Below are positions 1 to 10,572 of a DNA stretch of 64,000 nt, piece by piece (position 1 is the stretch's first letter; each line of letters starts with the position of its first letter). The DNA is taken from the NCBI GenBank assembly GCA_029378245.1, contig JARKIF010000006.1:1488001-1552000 (forward strand), read 5' to 3'. The DNA comes from Roridomyces roridus. Taxonomy: Eukaryota; Basidiomycota; Agaricomycetes; Agaricales; Mycenaceae. The notes under the pieces were generated by a model. It was given only the letters and a program-made list of their open reading frames with translations. It was not told the DNA's origin and ran no database searches. A program made the position numbers and the translations under genes.

Positions 1-3000
1 AGAAACATAGGAGATTACAGCCTTAACTGCAGTACCAGACAAGAGGCTAGTACAGTCAGTGTTACACCGAGAGAAATAGGTAATCAAAGTGTTGATTGTA
101 TTCATGTACGGCTCCCAATGTTCAAAAGTAATATGACCATCTGTATCAACTACGGTTTCTTCCACAACATCACGGGGAAATCGAGCCTTGCAGACCCCAG
201 ATTTTGTGAGGCACCCTCGCCGTTCATGAATGCGAATTTTGGTTTTGTTGCGCTTCTTGAGATGCCGCCAATCTTTTTTATTATTCTCCTCTTCAACATC
301 CTTGACTGAGTGCCGGCAGCTGTGAATATTGGACCTAACCAGCAAGTCGTCCACTTCATGTTCATATCTATCCCACCATTCTGACAAATGGCTACAAGCC
401 ACACATGTTCCATGGCAGTTGACAGTGTCACATAAAGGAGGAGGAGGCTCAGGAAACGTTAATGTCGGTGCCTGGTACTTGTGAGTATCCAGTGTGGCCT
501 CGGAAATCTGCGAGTCAACACCCACTCGAGCTTGCACATCAGCGAGTTTGCCATGGTTGAATCTACCTTGATGGGTTGACTCGAGATATGCCATGAGCCT
601 CATTGTAAAAATGCTATCTTCAGCTGTTAACCTGTCTCGGATATCCTGGGGTGACAGTGCATTTTTCACCCAGATTAAACAATGTGAGTGAAGGGTCAGC
701 CGGCCTTGCTGTTCAACAACTGCATAGAAGCCCCCAGTGTGACCGAATGCACCCGCGTCTTCCTTTTTCCAACACAAAATTTCTTCAATGAATACCTCCA
801 TCATGTAATGAAAAAATCGTGCAGCTGCGACAGGGTTTTTGGACATCAATCTGTAGCGCTCATCAGCGGATTTGATCTCAGGTCTGAAGATGGTGTCCTC
901 TTGGGCATAATACAATGCAAGTGGATGGCCACTGTCATTCCAGGACATGGTTACAAACCAGCTTGGAGCCCCCATAAATGCTGTGCTGGACCAGATTTCA
1001 TTCCGCATATGCCGTTTGCTTGTTGCCGAACCAGGTACATAAGCCCCAATTCCATCGAGATCGTGCATGAGGTCAAAACAGTCTTTCTCCTGGTCAGTCT
1101 CGGGCCGAACATGGAGGCCTTCAACAAGCCGGTCAGCAATATTGCCCGACACCTGGTGATCTATTCTGCGCAATCTTCGGGCAACATCGGGAAAATTTGA
1201 ACGCTTAACAAAAGCTTTGCTTCCCACTGATGACCCTCTTAGTTGCTCGTGGTTGAATGCGATCATGGGGAAATACATATCGGTCTGGAAACGTTTATCG
1301 TGGTACATCAGTAAATTTCCTTTACGGCTAAGATCTGAAGTTTTATATTTGTGGCTGGGATGGCCAATTCCACCTTTACCATACGGGAATAACCAAGGAA
1401 ACATTCCAGGATATGCTTCAACATTTTCATACATGGACTCCGGCACATCACTGCGTCCAATACCCAGCATGCTTCCTTGTCTCGTGAGATGCTGGAGTGC
1501 CACAGCTTTGATTGTGTCCATCGTGGCCGTGGAGTACTCAACCCCAGTCAAACCATGAACTGCAAATGAGCACAGACCTTCTGAGGTTCCATGTTCTTCA
1601 TTCTCATCGTGAACACTGCGCGCGACTGCTGGGATGGAGTCCTCCGGATCTGCATTTGTTCTTCTGTAATCAACTTCAACTGGAATATCATGGTGCTTAT
1701 AAGACAGCAAGTTTTCTTCCGAGATTTCCAGGTCTGCATAGCCCTCGTGATTCAATTTCAACCAGTCCAAGGCAGCTGCAACTTTATCTCTGCGGACCAG
1801 CATTGGAGTTCGATCAAAATCCTCTTGAGTTGGGGCTGCAGAGCCGGTGAACACAAAAGCCAGGATCTCACTCATCTCCTGTTTTGAGGGAGGTAACTTC
1901 AAGTAAACTTTCAGAACCGGCTGAGCGAACATGATAGCATTGGCATGCATTCGCACTCTGCCGGAGTTGACCCGCATAACACATCGGTTGTGTCTTATCT
2001 TGGCAATCATGACACTCTCGGCATAACTCAAGTCTTGCAATTCGGGCGGAACAGGTCCCAACCAGCCATGTTTAGCCAATGCATTTGTGGGGATGGTTCT
2101 AGACCCTAGAGAACCTTCACAGTAAACACACAGATGTGTGCAACCTTCTGCGAGGACAGGCCCAGAGAGTTCCTCGATTGGGTCACTGCTACGGTATCGC
2201 TCCTTTCTGGTTACTCCTTGAGCACACAGAACATCCAGTGACCCAGAAAATTCACTCAAATGCGAAAGTTTAGTTAAAGGATACAGCATTCCGCATACAG
2301 CGCAACCAGCTTCAACGAATTTCTCCGGGAGGAATGCATTACAGCTGCCAGTCAAAATACGATGCAATTCTGATTTCTTGAGAGGTTCAGGAGGGAAAAA
2401 TGCAGGTAACAATTCATTCAAGTCCCGTTTCTGTGCATATCTGAGTTGGGCTGCCTCCTTTGCTCTCTGCTCGTCTTGATGCTGTCTATATGCATCAGAC
2501 ATGGTGCTGGGCTTATCTTCAGGTGGAGACATGAAACACATAATCGAGACAAGGTCTCGACAATTACTGGAAACACATGAATGGCCATTCATAATTTCCT
2601 GCGATTCCGCCAGTCGATTTTTCTTGTACAGATGAACTCCGTGCAAGTCTGCAGTGTGACGCAGCTCATGGGTTGTCAAGAGGTTCAGAATTACACCCAA
2701 TGGTATGTCCACAGCAACAAAATTCCGGTTTTTTGGCAGGTGGATGTGAATCTCACTTCGTAAGCACTGGATTTCGAACATGAAGGAACCCCGACCGAGG
2801 TTTTCAATCCCGTGACTATCAATGATATATGGGACAATCAGACTGCTCGAGAATTTACCATTAACGCGTCTGCCGCCGCCAAGGAGGTTTTGAGCAGGCC
2901 CGTGATCCACATTCAGTGCATGAGTTGACCAGAGCTTTGAAGAAACTAGACTGAGTAAAAGACACACAGCAGCCAAGACGAGGAGCAAATGAATGTTGTG

Positions 3001-3144
3001 ATATATCTCACCCGAAGACTGAGGTGTTTCGAGGGCATCGTCAATGTCTATCGCAAGATCCCTGATAATTGAGTGTTTGTCTAATCTCGTAATACAATTC
3101 ATCATATTCCCAGCGGCACTCAGAAAAACTGGACCAATAAACAT
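1..3144 (-). CDS. Helitron Rep/helicase protein, N-terminal 1048 codons (DUF6570 + Helitron_like_N), runs off the left edge
   Basis: The frame has no stop from 3516 down to base 1. The first usable Met inside the element is at 3144. In order the protein shows: a CxxC pair (GCAVCGML) near residue 300; a DUF6570-type region around residues 335-400 with CVYC, then ALAKHGWLGPVPPELQDL and the basic motif KIRHNRCVMRV; the Helitron_like_N hallmark YPGMFPWLFPYGKGG near residue 577; WFVTMSWNDSGHPLALYY near 729; and the HUH-type metal-binding motif LTLHSHCLIW at residues 816-825 (His819, His821). Near the window edge it reads WEPYMNTINTLITYFSRCN, which in the family precedes the catalytic Tyr region and the Pif1-like helicase. 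Rep nicks and rejoins single-stranded DNA during rolling-circle transposition. No stop or frameshift is visible, so this part looks intact. The helicase half must be read outside the window. Confidence 0.85.
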   Translation of the reverse strand, partial: MFIGPVFLSAAGNMMNCITRLDKHSIIRDLAIDIDDALETPQSSGEIYHNIHLLLVLAAVCLLLSLVSSKLWSTHALNVDHGPAQNLLGGGRRVNGKFSSSLIVPYIIDSHGIENLGRGSFMFEIQCLRSEIHIHLPKNRNFVAVDIPLGVILNLLTTHELRHTADLHGVHLYKKNRLAESQEIMNGHSCVSSNCRDLVSIMCFMSPPEDKPSTMSDAYRQHQDEQRAKEAAQLRYAQKRDLNELLPAFFPPEPLKKSELHRILTGSCNAFLPEKFVEAGCAVCGMLYPLTKLSHLSEFSGSLDVLCAQGVTRKERYRSSDPIEELSGPVLAEGCTHLCVYCEGSLGSRTIPTNALAKHGWLGPVPPELQDLSYAESVMIAKIRHNRCVMRVNSGRVRMHANAIMFAQPVLKVYLKLPPSKQEMSEILAFVFTGSAAPTQEDFDRTPMLVRRDKVAAALDWLKLNHEGYADLEISEENLLSYKHHDIPVEVDYRRTNADPEDSIPAVARSVHDENEEHGTSEGLCSFAVHGLTGVEYSTATMDTIKAVALQHLTRQGSMLGIGRSDVPESMYENVEAYPGMFPWLFPYGKGGIGHPSHKYKTSDLSRKGNLLMYHDKRFQTDMYFPMIAFNHEQLRGSSVGSKAFVKRSNFPDVARRLRRIDHQVSGNIADRLVEGLHVRPETDQEKDCFDLMHDLDGIGAYVPGSATSKRHMRNEIWSSTAFMGAPSWFVTMSWNDSGHPLALYYAQEDTIFRPEIKSADERYRLMSKNPVAAARFFHYMMEVFIEEILCWKKEDAGAFGHTGGFYAVVEQQGRLTLHSHCLIWVKNALSPQDIRDRLTAEDSIFTMRLMAYLESTHQGRFNHGKLADVQARVGVDSQISEATLDTHKYQAPTLTFPEPPPPLCDTVNCHGTCVACSHLSEWWDRYEHEVDDLLVRSNIHSCRHSVKDVEEENNKKDWRHLKKRNKTKIRIHERRGCLTKSGVCKARFPRDVVEETVVDTDGHITFEHWEPYMNTINTLITYFSRCNTDCTSLLSGTAVKAVISYVS

Positions 3145-3192
3145 GGTGCAGCCAACGAGAGTGCGCGGTGCAACGTTCAAGATCACTGGTAT

Positions 3193-3348
3193 GCCGTCTC
3201 CGGCAGCCTTGCTTGCGCAAAGGCCCGTTCTGCCGTCTCCGGCGGCCTTGCTTGCGCAAAGGCCCGTTCTGCCGTCTCCGGCGGCCTTGCTAACGCAAAG
3301 GCCCGTTCTGCCGTCTCCGGCGGCCTTGCTCACGCAAAGGCACAAAGT
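3193..3348. repeat. Minisatellite, four 39-bp units
   Basis: Four head-to-tail units start at 3193, 3232, 3271 and 3310, each beginning GCCGTCTCCGGC and ending near GCCCGTTCT. The first three are nearly identical; the fourth diverges at its 3' end. The array lies between the presumed Helitron 5' end and the first Met of its protein, so it falls in the 5' leader. The unit length is a multiple of three and contains no stop in the Helitron frame. Confidence 0.9.
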
Positions 3349-3373
3349 ACCCCGTACCCGGGGGGCACGGAGA

Positions 3374-3605
3374 TAGATATTACACTCTATAGCTGCGACG
3401 GCTTTGAATTCAAAGTAGGGGCAGAGGAAAGGGATAAACTGACCATCCACTACGTCACCAATGCTCCCGATGTGTTCACTGGTGGTATCTGGGTGAGATT
3501 CAGTCATCACACAATTTCAACGAGCGAAAGAACGGCACACATACCTTCTATATTGTCAGATACACAAAGATCAAGGCATTCGACGTGCGCGCCGCCGCAT
3601 GCTAA
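3374..3605 (+). pseudogene. Truncated coding fragment abutting the Helitron end; unrecognised
   Basis: Immediately outside the presumed Helitron terminus the plus strand reads a coherent frame (DITLYSCDGFEFKVG then DKLTIHYVTNAPDVFTGGIW). A 38-nt GT-AG intron (3493-3530) can be removed, joining NGTHTFYIVRYTKIKAFDV and a stop at 3603-3605. No start codon precedes it, because the Helitron begins there, so this looks like the 3' end of a gene whose 5' part was separated by the insertion. The alternating hydrophobic pattern suggests a beta-rich protein. I do not recognise the family. The intron is shorter than is usual here, so the second exon is less certain than the first. Confidence 0.4.
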
Positions 3606-5240
3606 AGATACGTGTATCAAGACAACGACAACGGACGACAGCGGTCGTAACCAGGCATACCAGGAGCTGCAATGCCTGTAGGCAAGAAAGACCCGACCCC
3701 GATGCAGGCCTCTGAGGCAGGCGAGACGAGGTGCAAGAGGGTGTTATCGAAGATTGGGCGGCACCGCATGCCGGTAACCATGAGAGCAGATTGGGCCCGG
3801 CACGCAGATGGACCAGAATCCCAGTAAGTACCCCAGAATCCAAGAGTGTCGGCCATATTAGCAAGACTCAAGAGAGGCGGAAAGAGCACGACCATGGCAA
3901 GAGACGGCGTTGTGGGCAGAGAAAGCAAGGGATGCTGACACACATCGCCGCCGAGGCATTTCATCTGCTTACCGGCTGATTTCAATCACCATTTCCCGGG
4001 TCTATGTGGTTGACTCCGAGCGAGATTGCACGCTACATAGTACATACAGGGATCTGAGACCCAGAGCATGAAGGCAGAGAGTCGGCAGATACCTCGGGTT
4101 CCCGCTGTCCGAACATGAGCACCGCTGTCAATGCCAATCAACTGTCAATAAGCAAGTCGGACTTCGGATCCGTCCTCGCCTCTTTGCATCCCATTCTATT
4201 CCTATGCCAGTCACGGACCCACGGTGGACCCGCGAACGAAATAATCGAGATCTTCACTCAAGGTATGTACGGAAATCGCCGAGTTCTTGATGCAAGTAAG
4301 GCACGGCAATCTGGCTCGGATCATGTTCCGAGTTCCAAATGGGCATCGGGGATGGTTTGATGAAGACAGATTCATAAAGAACGATTCCTAATCAAGTTAG
4401 GAATCGTAATTCCTTAACTCAATCAGACAAGTGGACGGAGAGGCTAAGTACCCACATTAGACAAAAGAAGGCATCTGGGAGTCAGCGCAAGTTGTGTGAC
4501 CGCAACGTGCTACGACAATGAATTGAATGTCAGCGTCATTGAAATCTAGAGCGGGGAAAGAACATACATCAAAGCCCGCAGGACATTTGGGTAGTTGTTA
4601 ATCCCCGTCTGCATCGTGAAGTTCCTCAACTCGTGTGTCGGGATACTTAACGGCGCCCCGCCGCCAACAAACAATTCAGTCAGCAAACATCCTTACTCTT
4701 CAAAGTTCAATTTCCGGATGTGGTCGTCCACGTCGTCAAACGGTGGCTACAAAGCAACAGCTTTTGTAGGGTGAAAATAAAGGTAGCGTTAGAGTTGGGC
4801 AGGATATTCAGTTAGCTATAGCCTATCCTCCACCCTCATTCCTGCTGCATGAATCTGCCGTAGAGAAAGAGACGGCATCGGAGGCCGGGAGCGAGTGAGG
4901 CAGTGTAAGGAGGCTCGGCGCGCAATTCGAACTGTCCAACTGTCCAAAGCAGAACCAACTTAAGAATTGAACGAGCTGAGCCAGAGCGCCGAAGCAGCAC
5001 ACACGGTCGTGTCGTGATCCAGCATCAAGCGCGGGTGATATTCCTGCTTGTTGAGGAAGGAGCGAGAAGAGACGGAGGGTAGTGGGAGTCAGCCGGCGGG
5101 GTAGCGAGACACAGGCAGTCGCAGACGTAGGTGTCCCAGTGGTAGGGAAGAAAGAGAGCGCAATAACCGAGTAAACCCGACCTAGCCGACGTCGGTCGAC
5201 GGCTGACTGATCTGAAACACGAACCTCGACCTTTAGGCCT
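3606..5240. other. Gene-poor stretch
   Basis: No convincing gene. Short frames on both strands lack family motifs. A possible old exon remnant lies on the minus strand at about 4570-4750 (IPTHELRNFTMQTGINNYP), preceded by a GT-AG-like gap, but it has no context to name it. Confidence 0.5.
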
Positions 5241-6620
5241 ACCGTACTATGATTAGAATAAAGAATGCGAATCGAACATTCAAATGAACCGTGGGAGGCG
5301 ATTCCGTCAACAATGACCCGTCATCAACGCAATGTGGGAACGCTGATGCGATGTTATCCGATTAGAATTGTTCCTCGCACTGGCGCAACTGCGGAAAAAA
5401 AATCAGAGAACGATCCAGCCAAATGAAATTTAAATGAACAGGACTGGGGGAAAATCTCATATCGCCCACTAAGCCACTGCAGGAGTCGAACCCGTGCCTG
5501 CCTCAACAGTTGAATCGAACTGGGACATGTCAAAACAGCTACTGGCACAGAGGACCAAATTGAACGGAAGCCGTGCTCGGTGGCCTCACCAAGCTCATGG
5601 AAGGAGATGCTGAGGGATGGAATCGAACACCCAATTGAACCGTGAGAATTGATGCTGTCACTAAAAAATAATCGGCGGCAAATCGGCGGTTTTTTCACAG
5701 AAGCAAAAAAGGAGAGTACCGGAGGCCTAAAGGCGTCACCGGCCCGGGAGTCGAACCCAGCCGCCGCCCACGTCCAGCAGCCGTAATCCGGGCCTTCAAG
5801 ATTCTTCTCCTGCGAGAGTATTCCTTTGCAATCTCGTGCACCCATCGCAAATCCATCGAGTGGCAGCTTGAATCTGGAAGGAATTCAGAATAGAACAAAA
5901 TTGAATGACATGCACGATGGTCATCGGATTCTCAACTGGCAAACTGGTATCCTTGCCGCCACAAGCACGACATGTCGAGAAAACGAAATGAGAAGGCTGT
6001 CCTGTACACGTGACTGTCCGAAATGCGCAAAAATCCCTGAGCCCCAAACGCATGGCCGCGGGAAGAGTGGAACCTTGGCCGTTGCCTAGATTTAGTTGCA
6101 ACCTCCATACGCCATGGGCAACTTAACATACTTGACATTTCACTGGCCATTTCGGTCGGCAATCGCCCGCGAATTTTGGCGCAAAGCACCTGGGCTTCTC
6201 TCGAACCGGATTCACACTGAACCGTGGGAATTCCTGCTAGCGTGATGACCAGCGATTAATCCGAACTGTGGCAGATCGTGAATTCCTCAATCTCCTCTTG
6301 GCCTGCGTCTCTCTGCTGCCAAAACCGCGATATGACTCTGGCCCAGCAAGAAATGAAAAGATTCTGCTTGAATACAATGCACAAACATAAACCTCGATCG
6401 TGCTATGTAGGCACGGGGAGTCGAACCCGGATTCCTCTTAGTGTGACCGATCGCAACATGCCTGGTCTGTGGGGACAGCTTCCAAACACGAAGATCCTAC
6501 TTTCATTTCACATTCTCGGGTATTATCTGGGTCGTGGACCTCCATTTGGCTCCAATCGCAATTATCGAACACAGATCGAACATCTAATTGAACCGTGGCA
6601 ATGCATATGAGATAAGACAA
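5240..6620 (-). repeat. Cluster of degenerate tRNA-like (T-arm) motifs
   Basis: The complement of the B-box core GGTTCGAxTCC recurs as GGAGTCGAACCC at about 5482, 5750 and 6418. A related string, ATCGAACAnnnnAnTGAACCGTG, recurs near 5270, 5619 and 6568, and more loosely near 6203. Two copies close into an acceptor-like stem: GGCCCGG/CCGGGCC near 5746-5797, and AGGCATG/CGTGCCT near 6410-6465. They enclose only about 40 nt, too short for a full tRNA, and no complete D-arm and anticodon arm can be drawn. I read them as decayed tRNA-derived repeats rather than functional tRNA genes. Similar motifs reappear at 8345, 8563 and 12208. Confidence 0.45.
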
Positions 6621-6891
6621 TCAAGTCACCTGATCGGGCCGCTGACCGAGCAATGCTACTATAGAGAAGTGAGGTGTGCTGGTCCCGTGCCAGCTCAATG
6701 ACATTTCTGATGTGTGGATCTCTTGAGCGCCAGCTCAACGTTCAACTTCCGCTTGTTTGCCCGCTTATCACTTGATGTGATGGCAGTGTCGGAACACCGC
6801 ATCACCGCATCACCGCATCACCGATCGCGACTATCGATTCCTTGGCTTCCAATTCCAAGTATGCACAGCAAAAAGGCTGTTCTCGAGTGCT

Positions 6892-6897
6892 TATAAA
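6892..6897 (+). promoter_or_regulatory. TATA box of the NmrA-like gene
   Basis: TATAAA lies 55 bp upstream of the ATG at 6952, a usual core-promoter position for a fungal gene with a short leader. Confidence 0.5.
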
Positions 6898-6951
6898 GTG
6901 CAAGTCGATACCCCGTCGACAAAATCAAATTCCTCCTCGACCTCGTGCCCA

Positions 6952-8248
6952 ATGCCCGTCATCACTATCTTCACCGCGACCGGAACACAAGGTGAGTCCC
7001 GTCCAACATCGAAGCCTCGCACACGATGTCACTATTGTTCTTTACCAGGCTCCTCCGTTCTCGAAGCCGTTCTCCGAGACGGTAGATACACCCCACGCGC
7101 CGTGACCCGCAAGCTCGACTCCCCCGCCGCCAAAGCACTCATCTCGCGCGGCATCGAAGTTGTCGAGGGGAATATGTGGGACAGGGAGAGCGTGAAGCGC
7201 GCTATGAGGGGGAGCGAAGCTGTCTTCGGGGTGCGTACATTCTGCAGCAGATTCGATCCTCGTGCGTTGACATTCCGCAGAACACGAATTTCTGGGACCC
7301 TGAGGTGTTTCCTGCGGACCCGCAAGGCAAGGGGGAGGTCGTCCAGGGCAAGAATCTCGTCGATGCTGCCAAGGAGGAGGGAGTCAAGTTCTTTATTTGG
7401 AGGTAGCCCTTGTCTCTCCAATGACCGATATGCCGCTAAACTATGCATTCATTACACAGCTCCCTTCCCAGCGCCACGAAAGCCTCCAACGGCGTCTTCA
7501 CGCATGCGTATCACGTTGACAGTAAGAGGCCGTTTCTCCCCGGGCTACTCGGCGCTCACTTGTAACGTAACTCAGATAAAGCCATAATCGCAGACTACCT
7601 GAAAGAATCCGGCGTCCCCTTCGCCGTTCTGATAACAGCTTGGTTCCCCGAAAATCTGTGGAAGTACGTGCCCAAATTCACATCCAATTTTCTCACCCAC
7701 TGACTCCAAATGCATGTCTAGCTTCAACCTCCTCGCAAAAACCGACACAGGGTACAGCATCACCGTGCCAACATGGGGCCCAGACAACATCCAACGCTCG
7801 ACTTGGGTGGGACACGACCTCGGGAACGCCGCCGTCGCGCTCCTCACCAATTACACTGATCCGAGCAAGGAGGTGTTGGGCAAGTCCTTCCAAGCGATTA
7901 GCTTTACGTTCAAGTATCCCGAGTTGGTGAAGGCGCTTTCGAAAGGCATGTCCGAGTCTGAATATGGCTTTCATGTGGCTAACGGATGTGCTGTAGCTAT
8001 CGGCAAGGAGGTTGTTTTCATCTCCCCAGAGACCACGGGCTCACCAGAGTATGACGAACAGGTGCGATTGAACTTTCTCTCCTCCTTTTCTAATTAAACT
8101 GTTCTCTTCGGTGAAGTTCCTCGTTCAAACAAAATACCCTTTATACGGCGATACGCCGGTCCCGAACCCCGAACTCGTTGCGCTGGGGGTGGAGTTTGGG
8201 TCGTTGGAAGAGTTTATCAGTACTGAGGTTGTGAAAAGGTTTTCGTAG
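6952..8248 (+). CDS. NmrA-like NAD(P)-binding protein
   Basis: Six exons, about 320 aa, the usual NmrA-family length. Exon 1 (ATG 6952) gives MPVITIFTATGTQG, and after the first intron SSVLEAVL completes the Rossmann dinucleotide motif (GxxGxxx). Further landmarks are RAVTRKLDSPAAKAL (the segment reading the adenosine ribose), VVEGNMWDRESVKRAM, FWDPEVFPADP, and near the C-terminus ELVALGVEFGSLEEFI ending at TAG 8246-8248. All five introns are 50-58 bp, GT-AG, and keep the frame. NmrA-type proteins bind NAD(P) and act as redox-sensing regulators or as small oxidoreductases; which applies here cannot be told. It lies in tandem with another SDR-like gene (8749), and its 3' end is duplicated at 12034. 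Confidence 0.85.
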
Positions 8249-8748
8249 AAGGGGTCGAGGAACCGTACCAGTGTGTGAAGGATTGGACTGGTAGAAGAAA
8301 AATGTGACCAAGATGAAATAAGAATTGGACCAACCTATGCTCCGACAGGAATCGAACCGGTGGATTCGAAGCGCATCTCACTGCTTCCTCTCAAGTTCAA
8401 GTCCCTGGCTGGGTATCCACAGACAGAGCTCTAGATCATCTGACGATACAAGTATGTAGATGATTAGAGGTATCCACTCAGATGAGGTCAAGCCTGCGCG
8501 CCAGGAGTCCCAGGACACAATTCGAAGAAAAAGCGTCCTCGACCGCATTATGTGTTCCGCGAGGAATTGAACCCCCTGTCGACCACATCGTCCCTCGTTC
8601 GAAGCACTGGCATTTACAATGACACTAACGATGAGTCAGCTGATGAATGGTTGAATTCCGGGGGTTCCAATTAGTCAGATTGATTGTTCGGTTATCCGGG
8701 TGATCACTCGTATATAAGCCACATCACTTCTGAGACAGAGCGGCCACC
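8249..8748. other. Intergenic between the two reductase genes, with tRNA-like motifs
   Basis: Contains two T-arm-like strings (GGAATCGAACCGG at 8349, GGAATTGAACCCC at 8563). Parts of it (about 8249-8600) are repeated in decayed form at 12128-12380, including ACTCAGATGAGGT (8491 and 12268). The promoter of the next gene is at its right end. Confidence 0.6.
8711..8717 (+). promoter_or_regulatory. TATA box of the EasG-like gene
   Basis: TATATAA lies 38 bp upstream of the ATG at 8749; the start context is GCCACCATGA, a good Kozak-type match. Confidence 0.55.
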
Positions 8749-9700
8749 ATGACGATCCTCCTCACAGGCGCAACTGGAAAGACCGCGACACCTCTCGCAA
8801 AGCTGCTGCTGGCCTCAAATCACCCGCTCCTCCTGGCCACCCGCAGCGGACGCGTCCCCGCCCCATTCACTGGCGTGCCTTTCGACTGGTTCGACTCAAC
8901 AACACACCGCAACCCATTTGACGCCGCCACGGCCAACGGATCGCCCATAGACCGTGTGTACCTTGTCGCGCCGAGTACGCCCGATACACTCGGCGTGATG
9001 CGCCCATTTATCGAATTGGCGCGGGACAAGGGGGTGAGGAGGTTCGTGCTTTTGAGTGCTGGGATTTTGGAACCAGGGGGCGAGGCGATGGGGAAGGTGC
9101 ATGAGTATTTGAGTGAGTTGCCGGGGGTGGAGTTTTGCGCGTTGAGGCCATCGTGGTTCTTTGGTGCGTATCGTCTTTATCTTTTTACCTGGATCCATCA
9201 ATGAATGAGAATACAGACAACTGGACAACCCAGTACGCCGACCGGATCAAATCGCACGATGATATCGTTGGCGCCGCCAAGGACGGCAAGATCGGCTGGG
9301 TGTCGCCGCAAGATATCGCTGATGTTGCGTTCAAGGCTCTCGTCGACGATAAAATCCAACATGACAATCCGATTATCGTTGGGCCAGAGTTGTTCACATA
9401 CGATCAGGTCCGTCAGTCCAACTCCTCTCTTAGTGCAATGCTGATGCCGGGAATCAGATCGCTGCTATGCTATCTGAGATTGTGGGACGAGATATCAAGC
9501 ACACGAGACTTTCAGACGACGAGTTCACTCAGGCCTGTGTTGAACGCGGCATGCCGTTGGAATATGCCCGCATCATGGTGGCTTTGGATGGATTCATCTC
9601 ACTCGGTGCTGAGGAGAGGTTGTTCGAGAAAGCAGACGTCGTGGGGAAGCGGAGACTTCGTGATTTCCTAGAAACGAATCAACAGGTGTTCATAAAGTGA
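8749..9700 (+). CDS. EasG/festuclavine-dehydrogenase-like NAD(P)-binding reductase
   Basis: Three exons (8749-9163, 9217-9407, 9458-9700), 282 aa. MTILLTGATGKTATPLAK holds the Rossmann glycine motif at the extreme N-terminus. Then follow RVYLVAPSTPDTLGVM, FIELARDKGVRRFVLLSAG, the aromatic segment CALRPSWFFDNW formed across intron 1, KIGWVSPQDIADVAFKAL, and a short helical C-terminal domain. This order matches the NmrA/EasG-type (ergot alkaloid biosynthesis protein A-like) branch of atypical SDRs. Such genes are common singletons in basidiomycetes, so an ergot pathway should not be assumed; no other ergot genes are visible. The last exon is duplicated in decayed form at 12436-12615. Confidence 0.82.
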
Positions 9701-9791
9701 ACCAATCATAATGTGCCGGAAGCCGAAGAAGCCATCACATCAATCAATCAGAGTCTAGACTCCCTTTGTCTTCCCTTTGTTCCCTACATCC

Positions 9792-10180
9792 ATGTGCCCC
9801 TTCTGCGGGAGTGCGTACCATGCGCCCTCTACCTCGGATACCCGACCTATGTCCGAAATGCGTCTCACCGAGGCCGAATACAAGGAATACAAGAGCCACA
9901 ACGCCTCCGATCATGTACACCAGGATGGCTGACGGGAAAGATGCACCGGTTCTGCGCGTCGTGGGCTTCAACGACGATACCAAGGCCGTTCGTGGGTGTA
10001 ACCCCGATGGTCACGATTACGTCGAGGTGCCGTTGTCCATGATGGACAGTATGGTGCGCATCCTTCGTCGATCGCTCAATGTGCCCTCTGATTGCATCCC
10101 CTTACGTCGAAATGGATTGCTCAGCGCATCGAGGACAAATACAAGTCGCGCTCCACCACTGGGTGAGTGCGATTAGAGTG
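9792..10180 (+). pseudogene. Broken copy of the small CPFCG gene
   Basis: Starts like the copy at 12707 (MCPFCGSAYHAPSTSD, then RLTEAEYKEYKSHNASD), but two bases are missing after the GAT of NASD relative to the other copy (GATCATG against GATACCATG). This shifts the frame into an early stop. The rest remains alignable: VLRVVGFNDDTKAV, KWIAQRIEDKYKSR and the following GTGAGT donor. A separate 3-bp in-frame loss lies near 9987. It sits directly after the EasG-like gene and shares its flanks with the second copy, so it belongs to the duplicated block. No function known. Confidence 0.6.
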
Positions 10181-10572
10181 CGGTGTCGCTCTTTCAATCC
10201 ATACCATACTCATGTGAGCACGCGCGCGGTCAGTCCCTTGCCACCGCGCCGGACGGAAGTTATCAACAAATGATGCACCCGCCCATGGACCGTTGTATGT
10301 GGAAAAGCTGTCTGCCGTTGATGTGAATGACACGAGTGTTGATCCGCGTGTGTTATGATCCGGGACGATAGCGCCGAATCACAGTCGAAGTCAAGTCAAA
10401 GTTGATTCAAAGTGAAATACTAATATACACAGGCTTCCAAAAGGCACGAGGAAACACTGTACAACAGTGAACATTCAGAAAGCACATCTCCATTCAAGAG
10501 AAGCTGAAGCTCTCAAGATTGAACCTACGGATCGGTCAGCTGTCAATCCAAGGATCTTTGAATTCCACAGGC

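Larger units (their letters stand above)
1..3373 (-). mobile_element. Helitron (rolling-circle transposon), 5' part; 3' end outside the window
   Basis: The minus strand carries a long Helitron protein frame (see the CDS). On the right a plausible 5' terminus lies at 3373: read on the minus strand the element would start TCTCCGTGCC, directly after a host A, as expected for Helitrons, which begin with TC and insert between A and T. Just inside is a GC-rich complementary pair (CCGTGCCCCCCGGG followed by TACGGGG), a possible subterminal hairpin. The 3' end (hairpin plus CTRR) would lie left of position 1. The TC end is an inference from the consensus; the coding part is seen directly. Confidence 0.7.

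Noticed and set aside
688..1200. 170-codon plus-strand frame
   Set aside because: Shadow of the Helitron protein; the minus frame over the same bases has family motifs.
3193..3348. Possible CRISPR-like array
   Set aside because: Units abut with no spacers; it is a minisatellite in a eukaryote.
5740..5800. Functional tRNA gene on the minus strand
   Set aside because: T-arm and a 7-bp stem are present, but only about 40 nt lie between; no D-arm or anticodon arm.
6952..9700. Ergot-alkaloid-type biosynthetic cluster
   Set aside because: Only EasG/NmrA-like reductases are present; no prenyltransferase, P450 or backbone synthase in the window.
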